Part shown: piece after piece, positions 57,791 through 64,000 of the stretch
Layout: each line of letters opens with the position of its first letter
Numbering within the stretch: position 1 is the stretch's first letter
NCBI RefSeq assembly: GCF_049673105.1
Contig: NZ_JBATXG010000006.1
Location: 62,001 to 126,000 of the forward strand
Source of the DNA: Castellaniella sp049673105
GTDB lineage: Bacteria > Pseudomonadota > Gammaproteobacteria > Burkholderiales > Burkholderiaceae_B
Length of the DNA: 64,000 nt
Direction of reading: 5' to 3'
Made by a program: the position numbers and the translations under genes
The notes under the pieces: model-generated
Databases searched by the model: none
What the model was told of the DNA's origin: nothing
What the model saw: the letters and a program-made list of their open reading frames with translations, nothing else

Positions 57791-58804
57791 ATGAAAGCGA
57801 TTGGATACCGCCAAACAGGTCCTATCGACAGGCCGGACGCGCTCGTGGATATCGAGCTGGATCGCCCCGATCCCGGCGGGCACGATGTGCTGGTTCAGAT
57901 CGAAGCCATCGCCGTCAACCCGGTGGACACCAAGATTCGCCAGCGCGTCGGCCCCGAGGGCGCGGACTGGAAGGTGCTGGGCTGGGATGCCTCGGGCCGG
58001 GTGGTGTCGGTGGGCGCCGAGGTCAGCCGCTTCAAACCGGGCGACGAGGTCTTTTATGCAGGCGCCTTGACCCGGCCCGGCACCAACAGCGAATTCCATC
58101 TGGTGGATGAACGGATCGTCGGGCATAAACCCGCCACGCTGGATCATGCTCAGGCCGCCGCTTTGCCCCTGACGACATTGACTGCATGGGAGATGCTGTT
58201 CGATCGCCTGGATGTGCGCCGGCCCGTGCCTGGCGCGGCGAATGCGGTCCTGATCATCGGCGGGGCGGGCGGCGTGGGATCCATGGCGATTCAACTGCTC
58301 AAGGCGCTGACTGATCTGACCGTCATCGCCACGGCCTCTCGTTCCGACACACAAGAATGGGTGCGGTCCCTGGGAGCCGATCATGTCGTGAACCACCGCC
58401 AGCCCCTGGCGCCGCAACTGAGCGCGTTGGGTCTGGGATCGCCGGCCTTTGTGTTTTCCACCACCGCCACTGCGCAGCACCTGGCGGATGTGGTGGAACT
58501 GATTGCCCCCCAGGGGCGCTTCGGATTGATTGACGACCCGGATACCCTGGACATCAGCGGCTTCAAGCGAAAGTCCGTCTCTGTCCACTGGGAATTCATG
58601 TTCACCCGCTCGATGTTCGGCACGGCGGACATGGATGCGCAGGGCCGCCTGCTGGACGAGCTTGCCCGCCTGGTCGATGCCGGGCGCGTCCGCAGCACCC
58701 TGACGCAGCGCATCAGCCCGATCAATGCGGAGAATCTGAAGCAGGCGCATACCGTGCTGGAAAGCGGTCGCGCCTGCGGCAAGATCGTCCTAGAAGGGTT
58801 CTAG
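57791..58804 (+). CDS. Medium-chain (MDR) quinone-oxidoreductase-like alcohol dehydrogenase family protein
   Basis: A 337-residue NAD(P)H-dependent oxidoreductase of the zinc-free quinone reductase branch often annotated zinc-type alcohol dehydrogenase-like. GroES-like domain: VQIEAIAVNPVDTKIRQRVG, then the WDASGRVVSVGAEV and FKPGDEVFYAG segments; the catalytic-zinc Cys/His ligands of true alcohol dehydrogenases are absent. The Rossmann site is VLIIGGAGGVGSMAIQLLK. ATG 57791 follows AGGAG; it is divergent from the HxlR regulator, so it probably detoxifies the electrophile or quinone that regulator senses. That function is inferred. Confidence 0.9.
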   Translation: MKAIGYRQTGPIDRPDALVDIELDRPDPGGHDVLVQIEAIAVNPVDTKIRQRVGPEGADWKVLGWDASGRVVSVGAEVSRFKPGDEVFYAGALTRPGTNSEFHLVDERIVGHKPATLDHAQAAALPLTTLTAWEMLFDRLDVRRPVPGAANAVLIIGGAGGVGSMAIQLLKALTDLTVIATASRSDTQEWVRSLGADHVVNHRQPLAPQLSALGLGSPAFVFSTTATAQHLADVVELIAPQGRFGLIDDPDTLDISGFKRKSVSVHWEFMFTRSMFGTADMDAQGRLLDELARLVDAGRVRSTLTQRISPINAENLKQAHTVLESGRACGKIVLEGF

Positions 58805-58895
58805 GCCACCGCTGGGGATTGTCGCCCGATTGACAGCCGTTGCGCTTGGGCTGATTTAAGGTGGTCCTGTTCAAACAGACGCTGACGCCAAGTGC

Positions 58896-58949
58896 TACAG
58901 TAAGTTTGCAACGCAGTGGCGGGCCTTGATCAGGTCCGACCACGTCGGA
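58896..58949. promoter_or_regulatory. Gap before the valine-catabolism genes: possible -10 and a 6-3-6 dyad
   Basis: The 199-base gap holds TACAGT (58896-58901, 5/6 -10) without a good -35, and TCCGAC (58935-58940) with its complement GTCGGA (58944-58949) around CAC. A small dyad CTGTT-CA-AACAG lies at about 58867-58878. The 6-3-6 dyad, 55 bases before the ATG, could bind a regulator; none is encoded next to it. Confidence 0.35.
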
Positions 58950-59003
58950 TGACGCTACCCGCGTCCCGCGACCGTGACGACCATGAATCCGGAGACAAGC
59001 ACT

Positions 59004-60158
59004 ATGGATTTTCGCCTCAGCGAAGAACAACACGCTTTTGCGCAGGCTGCCCGCGAATTCGCCCAAGGGGAATTGGCCCCGTATGCGGCGCAATGGGACG
59101 AAGAACACATCTTCCCGCGCACAGCCTTTGCCAAAGCCGGTGAACTGGGGTTTTGCGCCATGTACGCGCCGGAATCCATCGGCGGCTTGGGGCTTCCCCG
59201 CCTGGACGCCACTCTGGTATTCGAGGAAATGGCGGCAGTGGACCCGTCCACCGCTGCCTTCATCACCATCCACAATATGGCGACCTGGATGGTCGGCAGC
59301 TGGGCGCAGCCGGCGGTGCGAGATCATTGGGGGCCGCTCTTGGCCAGCGGTGAAAAGCTGGCGTCCTACTGCCTGACCGAACCCGGCGCGGGTTCGGATG
59401 CGGCGTCGCTGATCACCAGCGCCCGCCGTGACGGCGATCACTACGTGTTGAATGGCGCCAAAGCCTTTATTTCCGGGGCAGGGGACACGGATGTGCTGGT
59501 CGTGATGGCGCGCACAGGCGGCGAGGGCGCACGCGGCATTTCCGCCCTGGTCGTGCCGGCTGACTGCGCCGGCATCACCTATGGCCGCAAGGAAAATAAA
59601 ATGGGCTGGAACAGCCAGTCCACGCGCCCCATCACGTTCGAGAACGTGCGCGTGCCGGTGGAAAACCGCTTGGGCGACGAGGGCGAGGGCTTTAAATTCG
59701 CCATGAAGGGCCTGGACGGCGGGCGCATCAACATCGCCACCTGCTCGGTGGGGGCGGCGCAGGGCGCCTATGAATCAGCCCGCCGCTACATGACCGAGCG
59801 CCATCAGTTCGGGCGCCCGCTGGCGGACTTCCAGGCGCTGCAGTTCAAACTGGCCGATCTGCTGACCAATATCGTGGCGTCCCGCCAGATGGTGCGTCTG
59901 GCCGCCGCGAAGCTGGACGAGGGCGATCCCCAGGCCAGCGCCTATTGCGCGATGGCCAAGCGTTTCGCCACCGATCTGTGCTTCCAGTCCTGTCTGGATG
60001 CGCAGCAGATCCACGGCGGCTATGGCTACCTGAAGGACTACCCGCTGGAACGCCTGGTGCGCGATACCCGCGTCCATCAGATCCTGGAAGGCACGAACGA
60101 AATCATGCGCGTCATCCTGGCGCGTCATATCCTGACCCAAGAGGCGGACCTGAGATGA
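59004..60158 (+). CDS. Acyl-CoA dehydrogenase, probably isobutyryl-CoA dehydrogenase
   Basis: A 384-residue FAD enzyme oxidising a short or branched acyl-CoA. Motifs in order: FRLSEEQHAFAQAAREFA, ASYCLTEPGAGSDAASL (FAD/substrate), FISGAGDTDVLVVMA, and the C-terminal catalytic Glu in QILEGTNEIMRVILARHIL near residue 362. ATG 59004 has GGAG upstream; ATG 58974 is in frame but adds untypical residues. Isobutyryl-CoA specificity is inferred from the two next genes, which carry out the later steps of valine breakdown; other branched substrates remain possible. Stop overlaps the next start. Confidence 0.92.
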   Translation: MDFRLSEEQHAFAQAAREFAQGELAPYAAQWDEEHIFPRTAFAKAGELGFCAMYAPESIGGLGLPRLDATLVFEEMAAVDPSTAAFITIHNMATWMVGSWAQPAVRDHWGPLLASGEKLASYCLTEPGAGSDAASLITSARRDGDHYVLNGAKAFISGAGDTDVLVVMARTGGEGARGISALVVPADCAGITYGRKENKMGWNSQSTRPITFENVRVPVENRLGDEGEGFKFAMKGLDGGRINIATCSVGAAQGAYESARRYMTERHQFGRPLADFQALQFKLADLLTNIVASRQMVRLAAAKLDEGDPQASAYCAMAKRFATDLCFQSCLDAQQIHGGYGYLKDYPLERLVRDTRVHQILEGTNEIMRVILARHILTQEADLR

Positions 60159-61315
60159 GCGCTGTGGATGCTTCCGCCGACCATGATCTGGAACCTGTGC
60201 TGTTCCAGGAATTAGCCGGCCAGAACGGCAAACGGATCGGCGTAGCCACGCTGAATAGTCCGCAGACGCTCAATGGCCTGTCCCTGGCCATGTGCCGTTT
60301 GCTGGACGAGCGGCTGCAGGATTGGGCCGATGACGATCGGGTCGTTGCCATCGTGCTGCGCGGGGCGGGGGACAAGGCGTTTTGCGCAGGCGGCGATCTG
60401 CAGGCGCTGTATCGCAGCATGCTGGACAGCCCATCCGAAGACGCCTGGGCCAATGTGCATGCCCGCAGTTTTTTTGAAACCGAATACCGCCTGGATTACC
60501 AGATTCACCGGTATGCCAAGCCTATCCTGTGCTGGGGCAGCGGCATCGTGATGGGCGGCGGCGTCGGGCTGATGCTGGGGGCCAGTCATCGCCTGGTCAC
60601 CGACACCACCCGGTTCGCCATGCCGGAAATCAGCATCGGCCTGTACCCCGACGTGGCGGGTACCTGGATGCTCAGCCGTTTGCCGCGCGGCATCGGCGAA
60701 TTCCTGGCCTTGACCGGCGCGCAACTGGGGGCGGGGGACTGTCTGCACTATGGTCTGGCCGACCGGCTCTGCTCAGCCGACGGTTTCGAGGCGCTGACGG
60801 ACGCCCTGGCCGCCACCGAATGGTCGGGCAATGCCGCCGCTCATGCTGCGCAAGTGGATGCCGTGCTGGATGGGCTGCAGATGCCGGCCCCTGAGCCCGG
60901 CCCTTTGCAATTGCATGCCGCCCTCATCCGCCAGACATGCGGTCGTGCCGATCTTCAGCAGATCGGGGCGGGCATCGCCGGCTGGAAGCGCCATGCGGAC
61001 CCCTGGCTGTCTCGGGCGGCCACCACCTTTCTGGCAGGGTCGCCCGGCTCCGCGCGACTCGGTTTTATGCTGCTGGCCCGAGCGCGGCACCAGTCCCTGG
61101 CCGACGTCTTCCGCATGGAATACATCGCGTCGCTGCGCTGCTGCGCCGAACCGGATTTCCGCGAAGGCATCCGGGCGCTGCTGATCGATAAAGACCGACA
61201 GCCCCGCTGGCGGCCTGCCTCTCTGGAACTGGCCACGGCGGACTGGGCGCGACGCTTCCTGTCACAGCCCTGGCCGGCGGGACAAGAACACCCGCTGGCC
61301 GATCTCAGAGGCTGA
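60155..61315 (+). CDS. Enoyl-CoA hydratase/isomerase family, probable 3-hydroxyisobutyryl-CoA hydrolase
   Basis: A 386-residue crotonase-fold enzyme, longer than simple enoyl-CoA hydratases (about 260) and matching the ECH_2 hydrolase group. Recognisable are ATLNSPQTLNGLSLAMCRLLDERL, the oxyanion-hole segment AFCAGGDLQALY, CWGSGIVMGGGVGLMLGASHR and FAMPEISIGLYPDVAGTWML, with the acidic catalytic residues there. It should release free 3-hydroxyisobutyrate, the substrate of the next gene. ATG 60155 overlaps the dehydrogenase stop (ATGA). A hydratase making hydroxyisobutyryl-CoA is not encoded here. Confidence 0.88.
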   Translation: MSAVDASADHDLEPVLFQELAGQNGKRIGVATLNSPQTLNGLSLAMCRLLDERLQDWADDDRVVAIVLRGAGDKAFCAGGDLQALYRSMLDSPSEDAWANVHARSFFETEYRLDYQIHRYAKPILCWGSGIVMGGGVGLMLGASHRLVTDTTRFAMPEISIGLYPDVAGTWMLSRLPRGIGEFLALTGAQLGAGDCLHYGLADRLCSADGFEALTDALAATEWSGNAAAHAAQVDAVLDGLQMPAPEPGPLQLHAALIRQTCGRADLQQIGAGIAGWKRHADPWLSRAATTFLAGSPGSARLGFMLLARARHQSLADVFRMEYIASLRCCAEPDFREGIRALLIDKDRQPRWRPASLELATADWARRFLSQPWPAGQEHPLADLRG

Positions 61316-61362
61316 CGAGACTTCACCGAACTGACACGCACGATCATTTCAAGGAGACATCG

Positions 61363-62262
61363 ATGAGCAGCACGATTGGTTTTATCGGTCTGGGCCACAT
61401 GGGCGGTCCGATGGCGCAGAACTTGTTGAAAGCGGGCCATGCCCTGAAGGTTTTCGACTTGGTCCCCGCCGCGCTGCAGGTAGCGACCCAGGCAGGCGCG
61501 ACGGCGACAGCGTCCGCCGCTGAAGCGGCCAGCGGCGTGGATCTGGTCGTCAGCATGCTGCCGGCCAGCCGCCATGTCGAAGGCCTGTACCTGGGCGACC
61601 AGGGCTTGCTGAACACCATCGCCAAAGGCACGCTGGTTCTGGAGTGCAGCACGATTGCGCCGGAATCGGCGCGCAAGGTCTCCAAGGCCGCCGCCGGGCG
61701 CGGCATCCGCATGCTGGATGCGCCGGTGTCCGGGGGGACCGGCGGGGCAGTGGCAGGCACCCTGACCTTTATCGTCGGCGGAGCGGCTGCCGACCTGGAA
61801 GCAGCCATGCCTTATCTGCAGGTCATGGGCAAAAACATCTTCCATGCCGGCGAGGCGGGGGCGGGGCAGGTCGCGAAGATCTGCAACAATATGCTGCTGG
61901 GCATTCAGATGGCCGGCACGGCGGAAGCTCTGGCCTTGGGCGTGGCCAATGGCCTGGATCCCAAGACTCTGTCGGACATCATCGCCAAAAGCTCAGGACG
62001 CAACTGGGCGACGGAACTCTACAACCCCTGGCCCGGCGTCATGGACCATGCACCCGCTTCGCACGAATACGAGGGCGGCTTTGGCGTGGATCTGATGCTG
62101 AAGGATTTGGGTCTGGCGGCGGAAGCATCCATGCAGGCGCGCGCCACGACGCCTTTGGGGGAACTGGCCCGCAATCTGTATGCGCTGCACAGCACCCAGG
62201 GGCACGGCACGCTGGATTTTTCCAGCATCCTGAAGCTATACCATCAGCCGCGCAATAAATAG
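61363..62262 (+). CDS. mmsB: 3-Hydroxyisobutyrate dehydrogenase
   Basis: A 299-residue NAD-dependent beta-hydroxyacid dehydrogenase producing methylmalonate semialdehyde in valine catabolism. The nucleotide site is IGFIGLGHMGGPMAQNLLKAGH; the substrate-binding segment LDAPVSGGTGGAVAGTL and the catalytic Lys (about residue 171) in GAGQVAKICNNMLLG follow. An AAGGAG site precedes ATG 61363. The semialdehyde dehydrogenase mmsA that would follow is not in this window. It is convergent with ygfZ with only 7 bases between. Confidence 0.95.
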   Translation: MSSTIGFIGLGHMGGPMAQNLLKAGHALKVFDLVPAALQVATQAGATATASAAEAASGVDLVVSMLPASRHVEGLYLGDQGLLNTIAKGTLVLECSTIAPESARKVSKAAAGRGIRMLDAPVSGGTGGAVAGTLTFIVGGAAADLEAAMPYLQVMGKNIFHAGEAGAGQVAKICNNMLLGIQMAGTAEALALGVANGLDPKTLSDIIAKSSGRNWATELYNPWPGVMDHAPASHEYEGGFGVDLMLKDLGLAAEASMQARATTPLGELARNLYALHSTQGHGTLDFSSILKLYHQPRNK

Positions 62263-62269
62263 CGACCGA

Positions 62270-63214
62270 TCAGGCGGGGGATGCGTCCGTCTCCTGCGGC
62301 GCTTGCAGTGTCAGTACCGGCCCGTCCGGCGATCCTACGGCGTATGTCATGGCAGGCCAGTCGGACAGCGTGATTTCGGCAGCCGCATATAGCTGTTCGC
62401 GCCAGACGGCGACCTCGATCAAACGCCCCACGGGCCGACCGGCATCGCCGCCGGCAGCGTACAGATCGCTGGCAGCGGCGGGAGCGGGCCGTTCAGCGGG
62501 CCAGGGGGCGGTGCCGATGGCCATCCGACGTTTGACCGTGCCCCGGTAGTGGCTGCGGGCCACGACTTCTTGGCCGGGATAGCAGCCCTTGTGGAAATCG
62601 ATACTGCCGTTCAGGTCCATGTTCAAGGCGCTGGGCAGGAAAATATCCTGACTGGCTGTCCGTATCCAGGGCCAGCCCTGGCTTAAACAAGCCGCCCGCC
62701 ATGCATCTGAATCGGCAGCAGGGGAATGATCCGCCGGCGCGGACCCGGCAGTCGGGGCGGCGATACGCCAGGCTGCCGGCGCGTGACTGCTGGTATGCGC
62801 GGCCATGATCCAGGTGTCGCCCGCCACGTCGCGGCGGGACCAGGCCGGCAGGCCGTGCAGGGCTGTCGGCATGTGGGATGCGCCGCATACTCCCATAATC
62901 GGGCGCGTGTCGTCCAGTGTCAGCGTGACTTTCGCCCGCAGCACGAACATGCGCAGGCGCCGCAGCAGGCCTTCGGCGAGGTCGCGCGATACCATCAGGT
63001 CCAGGGCTTGCGGCCCTGCCGACCACAGGATGCCGTTGGCCAGCAATCGGCCCTGAGCCGTGCAGTAGCCGGCAGGCCGAGCCTGGTCGTCGGGCAGACC
63101 CTGAACGGCGTTGCTCAATTGCCCATGCAGGAATTCAACCGCATCCGGCCCCTCGAGACGGATGACGGCCTGCTCGGGCAAGCGCCATTGCCCTTCGACA
63201 CCAGATATGCTCAT
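62270..63214 (-). CDS. ygfZ: Folate-binding YgfZ/GcvT-like protein
   Basis: A 314-residue tetrahydrofolate-binding protein required for full activity of some Fe-S enzymes. The diagnostic motif KGCYPGQE with its conserved Cys lies about residue 210-217, followed by VVARSHYRGTVKRRM. The N-terminus shows VIRLEGPDAVEFLHGQLSNAV and GYCTAQGRLLANGIL. ATG 63214 begins this pattern; an in-frame extension to 63322 is not conserved. It is divergent from mltG, the common ygfZ/mltG arrangement in betaproteobacteria. Confidence 0.93.
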   Translation of the reverse strand: MSISGVEGQWRLPEQAVIRLEGPDAVEFLHGQLSNAVQGLPDDQARPAGYCTAQGRLLANGILWSAGPQALDLMVSRDLAEGLLRRLRMFVLRAKVTLTLDDTRPIMGVCGASHMPTALHGLPAWSRRDVAGDTWIMAAHTSSHAPAAWRIAAPTAGSAPADHSPAADSDAWRAACLSQGWPWIRTASQDIFLPSALNMDLNGSIDFHKGCYPGQEVVARSHYRGTVKRRMAIGTAPWPAERPAPAAASDLYAAGGDAGRPVGRLIEVAVWREQLYAAAEITLSDWPAMTYAVGSPDGPVLTLQAPQETDASPA

Positions 63215-63393
63215 GATCCAACCCTGCAGAACAAGTTCAAAAGAAGCTCCCATCATAGCGGTCCGCCCGCGGTCTTCCAAACCAAGACCTTGTTTTCCAG
63301 ATGCCTTTGCGGATGCCGGCACCGGCGTCGCGGCCTGAGGATATGGAACATCCGGACATCTGAGGAGACGATCCCTCGGGTAAACTGGCGTCC

Positions 63394-64000
63394 ATGAAAA
63401 AGTTACTGCGATTGTTCATCTGGTTGCTGATTGCAGGCTTGGCCCTGATTGGCGTCGGCATCGGCGGTGCGGCCTGGTGGGGCTGGCAGCGGCCCGTCCC
63501 CATGAGCACGCCCGTGGTGGATTACCTGATCGATGCGGGCAGCACGCCGCGCCAGATCGCTCAGGCCATGCAGACGGCCGGCATCCAGATCGAGCCGACG
63601 GCGTTTGTCTTGCTGGCGCGCATCAGCGGCCGCGACACGCTCTTGAAGGCCGGCGCTTACGAGGCGCGGGCAGGGGATACGCCCTGGCTGCTGCTGGAAC
63701 GCATGGCCAATGGCGATATGACCCAGGTGCGCCTGACCTTCCCCGAGGGCTGGACCTTCGCCCAGATGCGCGCAGCCCTGGATCAGAATCCCCAGGTGCG
63801 TCACGATACCCTGGGCATGGACGAGGCTGCCATCGCCGGCAAGCTGGGCCTGGAGCGGACCGAGCTCGAAGGCTTGTTCTATCCGGATACCTATGTGTTC
63901 ACCCCTGGGTCTTCCGATCTGGACATTCTGCGCCGCGCGGATCATGCCAGCCGCCAGACGCTGGAGCGCCTGTGGGCGCAGCGAGACAAGGATCTGCCGC
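63394..64000 (+). CDS. mltG: Endolytic murein transglycosylase MltG, N-terminal part (3' end outside window)
   Basis: The first 202 codons are present and the frame is open to the window edge. The protein starts MKKLLRLFIWLLIAGLALIG with one transmembrane helix (about residues 5-27), then the LysM-like linker domain (IDAGSTPRQIAQAMQTAGI) and the start of the YceG catalytic domain (AGAYEARAGDTPWLLLERM, FPEGWTF, LEGLFYPDTYVF). The catalytic Glu lies beyond the window. MltG cleaves nascent glycan strands and sets their length. I judged the start from the membrane helix and the fit to the family. Confidence 0.93.
   Translation, partial: MKKLLRLFIWLLIAGLALIGVGIGGAAWWGWQRPVPMSTPVVDYLIDAGSTPRQIAQAMQTAGIQIEPTAFVLLARISGRDTLLKAGAYEARAGDTPWLLLERMANGDMTQVRLTFPEGWTFAQMRAALDQNPQVRHDTLGMDEAAIAGKLGLERTELEGLFYPDTYVFTPGSSDLDILRRADHASRQTLERLWAQRDKDLP

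Noticed and set aside
57686..58750. Upstream extension of the hxlR frame, to about 487 residues
   Set aside because: The extra part is antisense to the MDR oxidoreductase and passes through the operator; HxlR proteins are 100-140 residues and the ATG at 57685 has a ribosome site.
1..64000. tRNA, rRNA, tmRNA, prophage, restriction-modification, defence or secretion clusters
   Set aside because: I looked for the characteristic sequences and gene products on both strands and found none; smpB is present but its tmRNA partner is not in the window.

Overview
The window reads as chromosomal core sequence of a GC-rich betaproteobacterium, most likely order Burkholderiales and family Alcaligenaceae (Bordetella/Achromobacter/Castellaniella relatives). 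This is inferred from gene order (folC-dedD-cvpA-purF, map-glnD, rpsB through lpxB), the lipoyl-fused E3 beside aceEF, and the codon bias. It holds 58 protein genes, two of them cut by the window ends. I saw no rRNA, tRNA, CRISPR array, insertion sequence, prophage or toxin-antitoxin module.

Layout. 1-2982: end of trpF, then a three-gene ABC importer of the TrpXYZ-like type. 2982-11060: a TetR regulator with a perfect 32-bp palindromic operator, a complete RND tripartite efflux operon, pdxJ translationally coupled to it, and a nitroreductase. 10985-16031: a copper-handling cluster (copA-cueR leftward; copZ and a disulfide flavoprotein rightward; a Sco protein converging on them) with MerR-type promoters. 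16130-21471: leftward chain kinase-response regulator-folD-prlC. 21719-27594: pyruvate dehydrogenase operon aceE-aceF-lpdA, ended by a strong terminator. 27838-32106: folC-dedD-cvpA-purF. 32250-36177: leftward map-glnD-dsbB joined by ATGA overlaps. 36341-51801: a long rightward run for translation and envelope biogenesis (rpsB, tsf, pyrH, frr, uppS, cdsA, dxr, rseP, bamA, skp, lpxD, fabZ, lpxA, lpxB, rnhB, trmH-family). 51842-55205: divergent ppsR/ppsA. 55293-57264: ogt, smpB, ratA, rnfH. 57287-58804: divergent HxlR regulator and MDR-type oxidoreductase. 59004-62262: valine-catabolic trio. 62270-64000: ygfZ and the start of mltG.

The genes are familiar families, and I found no convincing new multi-gene system. 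The most interesting non-coding signals are: (i) a structured repeat family, one copy near 16038-16119 and a tandem pair at 32114-32247, in which loop sequences are conserved while both stems change with compensation; (ii) the tetR palindrome, which contains a symmetric sigma-70-like promoter that would make tetR mRNA leaderless; (iii) the copper cluster's 25-bp palindrome and a second 19-bp-spacer promoter; (iv) a nested-stem leader before rpsB; and (v) a 9-8-9 operator between hxlR and its divergent oxidoreductase. No stretch longer than about 250 bases lacks a gene.
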